64,000 nucleotides of DNA from Nocardioides flavescens (GCF_009823805.1 NZ_WUEK01000008.1:62001-126000), one strand, 5' to 3'; shown: positions 56,464 to 64,000, counted from the first letter of the stretch. Notes: generated by a model from the letters alone, not told the origin. Numbers and translations: made by a program.

Positions 56464-58031
56464 CGCTCGGCCTCGGCGCCGGCCTCGACCTGCTCCTTGA
56501 TGATGCGCTCACCGCTGGTGGGCGAGTGGTGCTCGGCCCGCGTGTCCTCCCGCATCGCCTTGAGCCAGCACCAGGCGACGCCGATCAGCACGAACGTGAA
56601 CGGCACGGACCCCAGCACGGCCGCCTGCTGCAGGGCGGTGAGGCCGCCGACGAGGAGCATCGCGCAGGCGATGCCGCCCATGAGCACACCCAGCACGACC
56701 ACGACGACCTTCGACGGCTCCAGCGAGCCGCGCGAGGCCATCGTCGCCATGACGATCGCCGCGGCGTCGGCGCCCGAGATGAAGAACAGCGCGATGAGCA
56801 CGACGCAGAGCGCGGAACTCACGACCGGGAACGGGAGCGCATCGAGCGCGGTGAAGAGCGACAGCTCGGGCGTGGCCAGCGAGCCGACGATGTCAGCGGC
56901 ACCGGAGCGCTGCAGCTCGATGCCGACGCCGCCGGTCACGGCGAACCACAGGAACCCGAAACCGGTCGGCGCCGCGACGACGCCGATGACGAACTCGCGG
57001 ATCGTGCGCCCGCGCGAGATCCGCGCGACGAACATGCCGACGAAGGGCGCCCACGAGATCCACCACGCCCAGTAGAAGATCGTCCAGCTGGCCATCCACT
57101 TCTCGTCGCCCACGCCGGTCTGCAGCGACATCGGGATGACCTGGATGACGTAGTTGCCGATCGACTCGATGCCCTGGCTGATGACCAGCACCGTGGAGCC
57201 GCCGACCACGAGGAAGAAGGCGAAGAGCGCGATCGTCGCGAACGAGCCGAGGTTGGCCAGGAAGTTGATGCCCCGCTCGACCCCCGAGGTCGCGGACAGG
57301 ATGAAGAGCGCCGTGACGACGACGATGATGACCACGGCGACGGCGTTCGACTTGGGCACGTCGAAGAGGTAGTCGAGGCCGCTGTTGAGCTGCAGTCCGT
57401 TGAGCCCGAGTGCCGTGGCGGTCCCGAAGAGGGTCGCCACGATCGCGAGCGCGTCGATGAGCCGGCCGATCGGGCGCTGCATGGCGTTCGGCCCGAGCAC
57501 GGGGGTGAACACTGCGGAGACCTGCACCGGCAGGTTGCGCCGGAACGAGAAGTAGGCCATCGCCCCGCCGAGGATCGCGTACATCGCCCAGCCGTTGAAG
57601 CCCCAGTGGAAGTAGGTGTAGCGCAGCGCGACCAGCGCCGCCTCCTCCGAGCGCGGCTCGGCCAGGCCGTGCGGGGGAGCGGACCAGTGGGTGACGGGCT
57701 CGGCGACGCCGTAGAAGAGCAGTCCCGCGCCGAGTCCGGCCGCGAACATCATCGAGACCCACGAGAACGTCGAGAACTGCGGTCGCGAGTCGTCGGGACC
57801 GAGCCGCAGGCCGCCGTACGGCGAGACGACGAGGAAGAGGCAGAACACCAGCGCAGCGAAGGCGATCAGCACGAAGGCCCAGCCGAAGTTGCCGATCACC
57901 CAGTTCAGCGATGTGGCCATCACCGACCCGAGGCTCGCCGGGCCGACCAGACCCCACACCACGAACACCGCGATCAGAGCGGCCGATCCCCAGAACACCG
58001 CGGGGTCGACGCCCTTGAGCTGCTTACTCAT
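56460..58031 (-). CDS. BCCT-family osmolyte symporter
   Basis: A 523-residue secondary transporter with about 12 membrane helices. FSWVSMMFAAGLGAGLLFYG followed by VAEPVTHW is the glycine-rich first helix region, and WTIFYWAWWISWAPFVGMFV is the aromatic substrate-binding box diagnostic of betaine/choline/carnitine transporters. FLWFAVTGGVGIELQRSGAA is the following segment. The short tail (about 25 residues after the last helix) suggests limited osmotic self-regulation. ATG 58031 has AAGGGG about 8 nt upstream; TAAGGG could alternatively be a -10 box. It is the first gene of a three-gene operon with the binding lipoprotein and Hsp20. Confidence 0.92.
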   Translation of the reverse strand: MSKQLKGVDPAVFWGSAALIAVFVVWGLVGPASLGSVMATSLNWVIGNFGWAFVLIAFAALVFCLFLVVSPYGGLRLGPDDSRPQFSTFSWVSMMFAAGLGAGLLFYGVAEPVTHWSAPPHGLAEPRSEEAALVALRYTYFHWGFNGWAMYAILGGAMAYFSFRRNLPVQVSAVFTPVLGPNAMQRPIGRLIDALAIVATLFGTATALGLNGLQLNSGLDYLFDVPKSNAVAVVIIVVVTALFILSATSGVERGINFLANLGSFATIALFAFFLVVGGSTVLVISQGIESIGNYVIQVIPMSLQTGVGDEKWMASWTIFYWAWWISWAPFVGMFVARISRGRTIREFVIGVVAAPTGFGFLWFAVTGGVGIELQRSGAADIVGSLATPELSLFTALDALPFPVVSSALCVVLIALFFISGADAAAIVMATMASRGSLEPSKVVVVVLGVLMGGIACAMLLVGGLTALQQAAVLGSVPFTFVLIGVAWCWLKAMREDTRAEHHSPTSGERIIKEQVEAGAEAER

Positions 58032-58133
58032 CCCAACCCCTTACCCAGGTTCGACCACCCTGGGTCGTCAGGGTGGGGGTGTCAACGACCTCGGTGACAG
58101 GCGTTGCCGATCGCCGCGCGCTCCGGTGCGACC

Positions 58134-58336
58134 GGTGGTCGAGGAAGGACGACGTGCTGCCGACCCGGTGGTTGAGGAAGGACGACGTGCTGCCGACCCG
58201 GTGGTCGAGGAAGGACGAAGTGCTGCCGACCCGGTGGTTGAGGAAGGACGAGGTGCTGCCGACCCGGTGGTTGAGGAAGGACGAAATGCTGCCGACCCGG
58301 TGGTTGAGGAAGAACGAAGTCCTGTCTCGAAACCAC
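58134..58336. repeat. Dispersed hairpin repeat, locus 5: 33-bp tandem array ending in a complete unit
   Basis: Five copies of a 33-bp unit starting at 58134, 58167, 58200, 58233 and 58266 begin GGTGGTTGAGGAAGGACGA and end GTGCTGCCGACCC, with few differences. The sixth (58299) continues into CCTGTCTCGAAACCAC at 58336 and so makes a complete copy of the element seen at other loci. The array stops one base before the stop codon of the DUF202 gene. Together with 58032-58133, which holds nothing recognisable, it fills the 305-nt gap. Confidence 0.85.
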
Positions 58337-58612
58337 TCACCGCAGCCCCACCAGCGCCACGACTGCGAGCACAGCCACCCCGGCGACCATGACCGCCCCG
58401 TCCAGTGCCACCAGCTTGGCCGGGCTCAACCACACGAACCCCAGCACCGCGGCGACCGAGGCGAGCACCACCAGCAGCGCCACCCGGTCGTCGCCGGTCG
58501 ACAGGTGCGCGACGAGCAGCGCGACCGCGACGTAGGACAGCGCCGTGCGCCGCCACGCGAGCTGCGTGCGCTCGACCTGGTCGTCCAGCGGAGGCTGAGC
58601 CGGTGGCGTCAC
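58337..58612 (-). CDS. DUF202-like membrane protein
   Basis: A 91-residue protein with three hydrophobic segments. It starts TPPAQPPLDDQVERTQLAWR, with RTALSYVAVALLVAHL as first helix. The ERT.LAWRRT pattern matches the DUF202/YidH group. It overlaps the next upstream gene by 4 nt. The stop codon abuts the repeat array. Function unknown. Confidence 0.8.
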   Translation of the reverse strand: MTPPAQPPLDDQVERTQLAWRRTALSYVAVALLVAHLSTGDDRVALLVVLASVAAVLGFVWLSPAKLVALDGAVMVAGVAVLAVVALVGLR

Positions 58613-58980
58613 AGCACGAGCACCACGAGCCCGGCGGCGACGACGATGAGCACCAGCGCGAACACCGCTAGCGCGCGAGTGCCGGGCAGCGGCTCACGCC
58701 GTCGCATCGCCCGCTGCGTCATCGCCCACCGCACCCACGCGACCGCGGCCCCGCCGAGCCCGAGGAGCACGAGCACGACGGCGAGCAGCGTCTGCAGCCC
58801 GCGCGGCCCGTCGAGGTCGACGGCGTCCAGCGCGACCCCGCCGGCGAGCAGCGCCATCGACGTGCGCACCCAGGCCAGGAACGTCCGCTCGTTGGCGAGG
58901 CTGAACCGCACGTCGGGGTCCTGGCCCCCGCCGTACACCCAGGCCGGCCACGCCGGCCGACCCGCACCCTGGTCGTCCAC
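58609..58980 (-). CDS. YidH-family (DUF202) membrane protein
   Basis: A 123-residue membrane protein: VRFSLANERTFLAWVRTSMA is the DUF202 signature, followed by three hydrophobic helices with ALLAGGVALDAVDLDGPRGL and AVFALVLIVVAAGLVVLVL at the C terminus. It overlaps the smaller DUF202 gene, so the two probably form a complex. GTG 58980 has CACAGT 6 nt upstream, a weak leaderless-type -10. Its distance from the SOS-regulated gene upstream is 33 nt, so readthrough from that gene is also possible. Confidence 0.85.
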   Translation of the reverse strand: MDDQGAGRPAWPAWVYGGGQDPDVRFSLANERTFLAWVRTSMALLAGGVALDAVDLDGPRGLQTLLAVVLVLLGLGGAAVAWVRWAMTQRAMRRREPLPGTRALAVFALVLIVVAAGLVVLVL

Positions 58981-59013
58981 AGCGTCACTGTGGCAGAGGC
59001 GACCGGGCCCTCG

Positions 59014-59280
59014 TCAGCCCCGTGGCTGGATGCCGGTCGCCTCGACCCACGACTGGCGGATGAACGGTCCGCCTCCGCCCGCTGCCGACCCGAGCTCGGC
59101 GTAGATCACCCAGCCCTGCCACTCGGCCGGCCGTGCCGGGTGGCGCCGCCAGGCCAGCAGGAGGCCGGGCAGGTGGGCCTCGGTGAGCCCGGAGACGTGG
59201 TTGATCCACACGTGCTCGGCGCGGGGGAGCCACCCGTCTCCGGGGTGGCGCTGGGGGTGGCTGTGGCCGGCGCCGGTCAT
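59014..59280 (-). CDS. SOS-box-controlled small protein of unknown function
   Basis: An 88-residue protein, Trp- and His-rich, starting TGAGHSHPQRHPGDGWLPRA, with EHVWINHVSGLTEAHLPGLL, LAWRRHPARPAEWQGWVIYA and GPFIRQSWVEATGIQPRG. It has no signal peptide or membrane helix and I do not recognise the family. ATG 59280 has TAATCT 6 nt upstream, and directly next to that box is a LexA site. Expression after DNA damage is therefore probable. The two DUF202 genes downstream (gap 33 nt) could be read through from the same promoter. Confidence 0.75.
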   Translation of the reverse strand: MTGAGHSHPQRHPGDGWLPRAEHVWINHVSGLTEAHLPGLLLAWRRHPARPAEWQGWVIYAELGSAAGGGGPFIRQSWVEATGIQPRG

Positions 59281-59286
59281 GGACCG

Positions 59287-59306
59287 AGATTAGAACACCT
59301 GTTCGA
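59287..59306 (-). promoter_or_regulatory. SOS box overlapping the -10 of the 88-residue gene
   Basis: Read on the minus strand, TCGAACAGGTGTTCTA is followed without a gap by the rest of TAATCT, so LexA would overlap the -10 box (59287-59292). The half-sites CGAAC and GTTC are spaced as at recA. A flanking GTTCGAAC makes the left half palindromic too. Confidence 0.8.
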
Positions 59307-59413
59307 ACAGCGGCAGGTGCGGTGCCTCCCCAGTGCGCCCGGGTGCGATCTGCCCGCAAATGCCACGAGGCCGGCTCCCTGATCGGGATCCGGCCTCTGA
59401 CCTGCGGTGGTGC

Positions 59414-59488
59414 TGGTGGGCGATACTGGGTTTGAACCAGTGACCTCTTCCGTGTCAAGGAAGCGCGCTACCACTGCGCCAATCGCCC
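59414..59488 (-). tRNA. tRNA-Val (anticodon GAC), CCA encoded
   Basis: The strand read from 59488 gives a full cloverleaf starting GGGCGATTGGCGCAG, with anticodon stem CTTCC/GGAAG, loop TTGACAC, T arm CTGG...CCAG and acceptor ATCGCCC, discriminator A and genomic CCA. It is the last of three tRNA genes on this strand. Confidence 0.95.
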
Positions 59489-59508
59489 GTGTGGAGTTGT
59501 GTGAGACG

Positions 59509-59579
59509 AGGTGGGTACGGGATTTGAACCCGTGTACACGGATTTGCAGTCCGTTGCCTCGCCTCTCGGCCAACCCACC
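59509..59579 (-). tRNA. tRNA-Cys (anticodon GCA)
   Basis: Acceptor GGTGGG/CCCACC, anticodon stem-loop CGGACTGCAAATCCG, and T arm CGGGTTCAAATCCCG. CCA is not encoded. It lies 20 nt upstream of tRNA-Val on the same transcript. Confidence 0.95.
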
Positions 59580-59607
59580 ATGAACGGGTCTGCCGAGACC
59601 CACTCCG

Positions 59608-59680
59608 AGCGGACGACGAGGCTCGAACTCGCGACCTCAACCTTGGCAAGGTTGCGCTCTACCAACTGAGCTACGTCCGC
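59608..59680 (-). tRNA. tRNA-Gly (anticodon GCC)
   Basis: Acceptor GCGGACG/CGTCCGC, D arm AGCTCAGTTGGTAGAGC, anticodon loop within CAACCTTGCCAAGGTTG, and T arm GCGAGTTCGAGCCTCG. CCA is not encoded. It is the first of the three tRNA genes. Confidence 0.95.
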
Positions 59681-59724
59681 CTGCACCAGTTCGGCCCCGG
59701 GGGGCGTCCCTGACTGCGTTGAGA

Positions 59725-59755
59725 ACAGTAGCGGATGGGGTCCGCGAGGTGAAAA
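59725..59755 (-). promoter_or_regulatory. Probable promoter of the tRNA-Gly-Cys-Val operon
   Basis: On the minus strand TTTTCA (59755-59750) and TACTGT (59730-59725) are spaced by 19 nt, a little long for a vegetative promoter. The predicted start is about 40 nt before tRNA-Gly. No other motif is evident in the 186-nt divergent gap. Confidence 0.45.
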
Positions 59756-59866
59756 CCGAGGGGGTCTCTCGCGTGTTCGCCGTGTGTTCTTCGGGTGTCG
59801 GGCGCGTGTCGGCGGGGCCTCGGAGCGCCGCCCAGGCAACGGTCGAACGGCGTGTTGAATGACCGT

Positions 59867-60724
59867 GTGCGCGCGTGGGTGAACGGGTCGGAGCTGTCCT
59901 CGGTCGACGAGCCGGCGGTGCGGGTGAGCGACCACGGGTTCACCGTGGGCGACGGCGTCTTCGAGGCGGTCAAGGCCGTCGGCGGTCGGCCGTTCGCCCT
60001 CGAGCGGCACCTGCAGCGCCTGACCTCGAGCGCGTCCGGGCTCGGGCTCCCGGCGCCCGACCTCCACGAGGTGCGGGCCGGCGTACGTGCGGTGCTGGCC
60101 GACGTCGACCCCGAGACGGAGCCGCTGAGCCGGGTGCGGATCACCTGGACCGGAGGTCCGGCGCCGATGGGGTCGGGTCGCGCCGGCGGTGAGGAGGTCG
60201 CGCCGACGCTCGTCGTGGTGGGCGGTCCGCTCCCGCCGGCCGCCGTCTCGACGCGGGTCGCGACCGTGCCGTGGCCGCGCAACGAGCGGGGTGCGCTCGC
60301 GGGACTCAAGACCACGTCGTACGCCGAGAACGTCGTCGCGCTCGCCGAGGCCGCGCGGCGGGGAGCGGGGGAGGCGGTCTTCGCCAATCTCGCCGGGCAC
60401 CTGTGCGAGGGGACGGGCTCCAACGTCTTCTACGTCGTCGACGGCGAGCTGCGGACGCCGACCCTCGCCTCGGGCTGCCTCGCCGGCGTCACGCGGGCCC
60501 TGGTGCTCGAGTGGTGCGGGGCCCGCGAGGTCGACGAGCCGGTGTCGGTGGTGCGCGACGCCAGCGAGGTGTTCCTGGCCTCGACGACCCGTGACGTGCA
60601 GCCCGTGGGCGCCTGGGACGACGCCGGCGCGGTCGTCGAGCTGCCGGTCCCCGGCCCCGTCACCCGGGCCGCGCAGGAGGTCTGGGCGTCGAGGGAGGCC
60701 TCGATGCTGGAGGACCTGCGGTGA
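59867..60724 (+). CDS. pabC: Aminodeoxychorismate lyase-like class IV aminotransferase
   Basis: A 285-residue PLP fold-type IV protein. VSDHGFTVGDGVFEAVKAVG followed by GRPFALERHLQRL is the N-terminal pattern, LAGLKTTSYAENVVALAEA carries the PLP lysine (Lys of GLKT), and CEGTGSNVFYVVDGEL and TPTLASGCLAGVTRALVLEW match the cofactor region. The family includes aminodeoxychorismate lyase (folate pathway), branched-chain and D-amino acid aminotransferases. Length and motifs favour the lyase. GTG 59867 has TTGAAT 6 nt upstream, consistent with a leaderless start. It lies between two tRNA-Val loci. Confidence 0.8.
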   Translation: MRAWVNGSELSSVDEPAVRVSDHGFTVGDGVFEAVKAVGGRPFALERHLQRLTSSASGLGLPAPDLHEVRAGVRAVLADVDPETEPLSRVRITWTGGPAPMGSGRAGGEEVAPTLVVVGGPLPPAAVSTRVATVPWPRNERGALAGLKTTSYAENVVALAEAARRGAGEAVFANLAGHLCEGTGSNVFYVVDGELRTPTLASGCLAGVTRALVLEWCGAREVDEPVSVVRDASEVFLASTTRDVQPVGAWDDAGAVVELPVPGPVTRAAQEVWASREASMLEDLR

Positions 60725-60750
60725 TGGGCTAGTCTCACTGACCGCAGCAG

Positions 60751-60822
60751 GGGCGATTGGCGCAGTGGTAGCGCGCTTCGTTCACACCGAAGAGGTCACT
60801 GGTTCGAACCCAGTATCGCCCA
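60751..60822 (+). tRNA. tRNA-Val (anticodon CAC)
   Basis: GGGCGATTGGCGCAG start, anticodon stem CTTCG/CGAAG with loop TTCACAC, T arm CTGGTTCGAACCCAG and acceptor ATCGCCC. CCA is not encoded. It differs from the tRNA-Val(GAC) gene at 59.4 kb only at one compensated stem pair, one anticodon base and one T-loop base. Confidence 0.95.
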
Positions 60823-60911
60823 CCCCCCGCTCCCGACCGACGCCATCGTCGTAGCCCTTTCTCGAGCTCTCCGCCTCGACCTTGCGCAGCTCCCGTGTCG
60901 ATCCCGTCCGG

Positions 60912-60992
60912 TACTCACCGACGTTCGGCACCCCTGAGAGGTGTCTCAGGCCCCCGGAACGTCGGTGAGTAACGACCGAACGTCGGTGACTA
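60912..60992. repeat. Inverted and direct repeat block upstream of the TSP3 protein gene
   Basis: TACTCACCGACGTTC (60912-60926) is exactly complementary to GAACGTCGGTGAGTA (60957-60971). A third copy, GAACGTCGGTGACTA, follows at 60978-60992. Between the first two arms, CCTGAGA (60933-60939) pairs with TCTCAGG (60944-60950), while the adjacent CACC and GGTG could form a competing stem. It follows tRNA-Val by 90 nt. The block could be a terminator, an operator with three half-sites or a mobile palindrome. Confidence 0.6.
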
Positions 60993-61097
60993 CCGCCCCG
61001 GACCATCACGTCAAGATCAACCTGTCTGGACCGCGCACCTCGCCCGAACGGGTGGTCCGGGAGCGATCGGGTCCGACCCGCGACTTCTTTTGCCAAG

Positions 61098-61126
61098 TTT
61101 GACTTTGCGCGCCGGGTTCGTACGCC
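61098..61126 (+). promoter_or_regulatory. Possible promoter of the TSP3-repeat protein gene
   Basis: TTTGAC (61098-61103), a 17-nt spacer, and TACGCC (61121-61126). The -10 is weak. It lies in a T-rich patch, and a GGAAGGA ribosome-binding site precedes the ATG at 61197. No other gene is seen between 60823 and 61196. Confidence 0.35.
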
Positions 61127-61196
61127 GGTGGTTCTTCTGGGGAGGGGGGCCACGGGTCCGGCGTGCTCCGTGCAGCTCACCGGAAGGACCCTCCCC

Positions 61197-63857
61197 ATGC
61201 GCAAGCGCTCGGCTCTGCTGATCCCACCCGCCCTGGCGGCCGCCCTCGTGGTCTCGTCCGGGGTCGCCACCCTCACCACCCCGGCCGCCTCCGCGGCGGC
61301 CGCGCCCGGCACGTTCGAGGCCTCGGCCCACGGAGACGTCGTCGACCTGGCGTCGGTCAGCGCCCTCGGCCAGTCGATCACCCGGCTCAAGGTCGCCCAC
61401 TCCCAGAGCACGGCCGACAGTGACGCCACCGAGCAGGCGACGGCCGCGTCGGCCAACCTCGACCTCGCCCTCGGTGGCACCCAGCTCGCCGTCGACACGC
61501 TGCGCGCCGCAGCGCCGCCGAGCACGGACCCGAGGCAACCCGACCCCTACCGGGGGCTCACCGTGCCGTCCAACCCGCTGGTGGGACTCGGTGCCCTCAC
61601 CGGCCGGGTCGCGGCGTTCGCGCCCTCCGCCACCGCGACGTGCGTCCCCGCGATGAACGGCGCGCGGGTGCTGTCGCGCTCGACCACCACCCTCGCCGGG
61701 GCCAACGTCCTCGACGCGCTCCCGGCCCTGCCCGGGCTGCCCCCGCCGCCGTACATCGCCCGCGTCGCCGCCTCCCAGGTCTTCACGCAGACCTCGCTCG
61801 TCGACGGCGCCGGTGGACGCGCCTCCGTCGAGTCGACCGTGCAGACGACCGTCGGCGACATCTCGCTGCTCGGCGGTGCGGCCGTCGTGAAGGTCGCCTC
61901 GCCGGTCGTGCTCGAGGCCACCTCGGACGGTACGACGGGCACCGCGGCGTTCGCGGACCAGCCGACCATCACCGTCACCGTCGGCTCGACGGTGACCCCG
62001 GTCCCGCTCAACGGTCAGCCCGTGAGCGTCCCGGTCGTGCTGCCCAGCAACCCGCTGCTGAACATCTCGCTCCGAGTGACGGCGTTCAACCCGACCGACA
62101 CCTCCAGCGGTGCGATCGGGTCGGCGAACGTCGACGACCTGCTGCGCGTGGCGCTCGACGTCACGGGACCGCTCGACGCCCAGGTCGCCTCGGTGGTGCT
62201 CGGCACCGCCCCGATGAGCGTCGTCGCCCATGCGCCCAGCGGGGGCGTCGACTGCTCCGACCCCAACGCCGACAGCGACGGTGACGGCCTCACCGACCGT
62301 GAGGAGGCGCAGTACGGCACCAACCCGATGAACCCCGACACCGACGGCGACGGGCTGCGCGACGGTCCGGAGGTCAAGACCCACCGCACCGACCCGACCA
62401 AGCCGGACACTGACGGCGACGGCCGCACGGACGGCGCCGAGGTCGACGGCCCGGTCACCAGCGACCCGCTGGTCGCCGACACCGACGGCGACGGCTTGTC
62501 CGACGGCGTCGAGGTCAACGCCTACGGATCGAACCCCCGCTCCACCGACACCGACGGCGACGGGCTCGGCGACGGCACCGAGGTGCTGACCTACCGCACC
62601 AGCCCGACCCGCGCCGACACCGACGGCGGCACGGTGCCCGACGGCACCGAGGTCGGCCGGGGCACTGACCCGCTCGACCCGTCCGACGACGTCCCGGCGC
62701 CGCCGAACGACCCGGACGGCGACGGGCTCACCAACGCCGAGGAGGCCACGGCCGGCACGAACCCCAACGACCCCGACTCCGACGACGACGGGCTGCTGGA
62801 CGGGCCGGAGGTCAAGACCTACCTCACCGACCCGCTGCTGGCCGACACCGACGCCGACACGTTGAGCGACTCCACCGAGGTGCGCACGGCCGGCACCAAC
62901 CCGCGTGTGGCCGACACCGACTCCGACGGTCTCCGCGACGGGCGCGAGGTCAACACGACCCTCACCGACCCGCTGCGGCCCGACTCCGACGGCGACGGCC
63001 TCGGCGACGGCCGCGAGGTCGACACCCTGGGGACGAACCCGCTCAGCGTCGACACCGACGGCGACGGCCTGCGCGACGGCCTCGAGGTCAACACCCACCG
63101 CACCGACCCGCGGGTCGCCGACACCGACCGCGGAGGCGTGAACGACGGCGCGGAGGTCGCCCGCGGCACCGACCCGCTCGACCCGACCGACGACGCCGCC
63201 AACGCGGGCCCCGGGCCTGGTCCGGGTCCCGACCCGGACCCGACCGGTCCGCGCGACACCGACGGCGACGGCCTCGACGACGCCCGCGAGGCCCAGCTCG
63301 GCACCGACCCGCTGCGGGCGGACACCGACGGCGACGGGCTGAGCGACGCGGCCGAGGTCAACGGCGTCGCCGGGTCGAGCTGTCGCACCGACCCCCTGCG
63401 CGCGGACACGGACGGCGACACCCTGCGCGACGGCGTGGAGCGCTCCGGGATCGTCGTGAAGAAGAAGGTGCGCACGAAGCAGGGGAAGAAGCCCATCGGC
63501 CTGGTCCGCACCGACCCCTGCGCGGCCGACACCGACGGCGACGGTCTCTCCGACAGCACCGAGCTGAAGGGGGTCAGGATCAAGAAGCAGGTCGTGCGCG
63601 CCAAGGGCGGCAGCTACGTCCTCAGGCGGCTCTTCAGTGATCCGACGAAGGCCGACACCGACGGGGACAAGCTCGGTGACCGGTTCGAGGTCACGGGCAC
63701 GAAGAACAAGCGCTACGGCAAGCGGCGCACCGACCCGCTCAACTGGGACACCGACGGCGGGGGAGTCAACGACGGCCTGGAGATCCGGCTCGGCTCCGAC
63801 CCCTCCGACGTGAAGTCGGCGCCGCCGCGCAAGAACGACCGCACGTCGCTGGGCTGA
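61197..63857 (+). CDS. Secreted protein with 19 calcium-binding TSP3-like repeats
   Basis: An 886-residue protein. The signal peptide (about residues 1-36) is [18 protein letters not shown]... ending near ASAAAA. Residues 40-350 form a domain rich in Ala, Thr and Val of no recognised fold. From about residue 355 there are 19 repeats of the form DTDGDGLxDGxE, each of about 20-30 residues, as in thrombospondin type 3 and similar adhesins. The acidic positions DxDxDG should bind calcium. Two Pro-rich linkers split the array. The last repeats carry Lys-rich insertions ([13 protein letters not shown]). No LPXTG or membrane anchor is visible, so attachment to the cell is uncertain. ATG 61197 is chosen from GGAAGGA upstream. 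Confidence 0.88.
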   Translation: MRKRSALLIPPALAAALVVSSGVATLTTPAASAAAAPGTFEASAHGDVVDLASVSALGQSITRLKVAHSQSTADSDATEQATAASANLDLALGGTQLAVDTLRAAAPPSTDPRQPDPYRGLTVPSNPLVGLGALTGRVAAFAPSATATCVPAMNGARVLSRSTTTLAGANVLDALPALPGLPPPPYIARVAASQVFTQTSLVDGAGGRASVESTVQTTVGDISLLGGAAVVKVASPVVLEATSDGTTGTAAFADQPTITVTVGSTVTPVPLNGQPVSVPVVLPSNPLLNISLRVTAFNPTDTSSGAIGSANVDDLLRVALDVTGPLDAQVASVVLGTAPMSVVAHAPSGGVDCSDPNADSDGDGLTDREEAQYGTNPMNPDTDGDGLRDGPEVKTHRTDPTKPDTDGDGRTDGAEVDGPVTSDPLVADTDGDGLSDGVEVNAYGSNPRSTDTDGDGLGDGTEVLTYRTSPTRADTDGGTVPDGTEVGRGTDPLDPSDDVPAPPNDPDGDGLTNAEEATAGTNPNDPDSDDDGLLDGPEVKTYLTDPLLADTDADTLSDSTEVRTAGTNPRVADTDSDGLRDGREVNTTLTDPLRPDSDGDGLGDGREVDTLGTNPLSVDTDGDGLRDGLEVNTHRTDPRVADTDRGGVNDGAEVARGTDPLDPTDDAANAGPGPGPGPDPDPTGPRDTDGDGLDDAREAQLGTDPLRADTDGDGLSDAAEVNGVAGSSCRTDPLRADTDGDTLRDGVERSGIVVKKKVRTKQGKKPIGLVRTDPCAADTDGDGLSDSTELKGVRIKKQVVRAKGGSYVLRRLFSDPTKADTDGDKLGDRFEVTGTKNKRYGKRRTDPLNWDTDGGGVNDGLEIRLGSDPSDVKSAPPRKNDRTSLG

Positions 63858-63884
63858 GCTGCACCGGCGGCGTACGGCGGGTCC

Positions 63885-63913
63885 AGGCCCCGGGGTCGAC
63901 CACCCCGGGGCCT
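63885..63913 (+). terminator. Hairpin terminator after the TSP3-repeat gene
   Basis: A perfect 12-bp stem, AGGCCCCGGGGT with its complement, and a 5-nt loop (63897-63901), 27 nt after the stop. From 63914 to 64000 nothing is recognised. Confidence 0.7.
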
Positions 63914-64000
63914 CGGCTCGTGTCGGCGGCTGCGGCCCGGTCGTCGGGTCTCTGGGACGGTTGCCCGGACGCCCGTTCAGGGCCGAGAGCCCAGCGGTAG

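Noticed and set aside
58134..58336. CRISPR-like array (regular 33-bp period)
   Set aside because: The copies are contiguous and nearly identical, with no unique spacers and no cas genes. The unit is part of the dispersed hairpin repeat.
58082..58336. An 84-codon minus-strand frame with repeats of VLPQPPGRQH
   Set aside because: It is a translation of the 33-bp array. It has no ribosome-binding site or promoter of its own and occurs only because the period is a multiple of three.

Overview
The window is a stretch of high-GC actinobacterial chromosome. Gene content and order resemble Nocardioides and relatives (Nocardioidaceae). Evidence for this: ftsK, a RodZ-like gene, rimO, pgsA, cinA and a ClgR-like gene lie upstream of DUF3046-recA-recX; GTG starts and 4-nt start/stop overlaps are common; Lhr-Nei2 are coupled; actinobacterial LexA boxes (CGAAC..GTTC) are present; and many genes have a TANNNT box 6-7 nt before the start codon, as expected for leaderless mRNAs. 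No transposase, integrase, phage gene or CRISPR array is visible. The assignment to genus is an inference.

Layout. 1-4 kb: end of dapA, a cluster of palindromic repeats, a secreted M6 metalloprotease and a small lipoprotein. 4-10.7 kb: ftsK, a RodZ-like membrane HTH protein, rimO and pgsA. 10.8-16.5 kb: a secreted ExeM/NucH-type nuclease, a GH15 glycosidase, the PncC domain of CinA and a ClgR-like regulator. 16.8-22.5 kb: Nei2 and Lhr DNA repair enzymes and a small acidic protein. 22.5-28 kb: a DrrAB-type ABC exporter, a DinB-methyltransferase fusion, and an amidohydrolase-cysteine dioxygenase pair. 27.9-33.5 kb: DUF3046, an MTA phosphorylase-family enzyme, recA (with SOS box), recX, a phosphoribosyltransferase, PPK2 and a HipA-like kinase with DUF3037. 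33.5-37.3 kb: a sulfate-assimilation operon (leader peptide, sulfite reductase, zinc-ribbon protein, APS/PAPS reductase, CbiX-type chelatase). 37.4-42.8 kb: serine hydroxymethyltransferase, then a CitAB/DcuSR-type two-component system next to its probable target, a C4-dicarboxylate symporter.

42.8-49.3 kb: an AidB-like acyl-CoA dehydrogenase and a YihY-family membrane protein that diverge from one 25-bp palindrome, a potassium channel, DUF3263, a family 2 glycosyltransferase and an OmpR-type regulator. 49.4-55 kb: two CNNM/CBS membrane proteins, a STAS protein and an arylsulfatase. 55-58 kb: a tightly overlapping BCCT symporter, glycine-betaine-type binding lipoprotein and Hsp20. 58-61 kb: two DUF202 proteins, a small gene under an SOS box, tRNA-Gly, -Cys and -Val, aminodeoxychorismate lyase and a second tRNA-Val. 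61-64 kb: a secreted protein with 19 calcium-binding TSP3-like repeats.

The most unusual signals are: (1) a dispersed hairpin repeat at five intergenic loci, with conserved arms and inner stems that covary, expanded at one locus into a 33-bp tandem array; (2) the 25-bp palindrome that contains both start codons and two facing, overlapping -10 boxes of a divergent pair; (3) an SOS box directly on the promoter of an unrecognised 88-residue gene; (4) a cysteine-containing leader peptide before the sulfite reductase operon; (5) an ABC-type betaine-binding lipoprotein coupled to a BCCT symporter with no ABC permease nearby.
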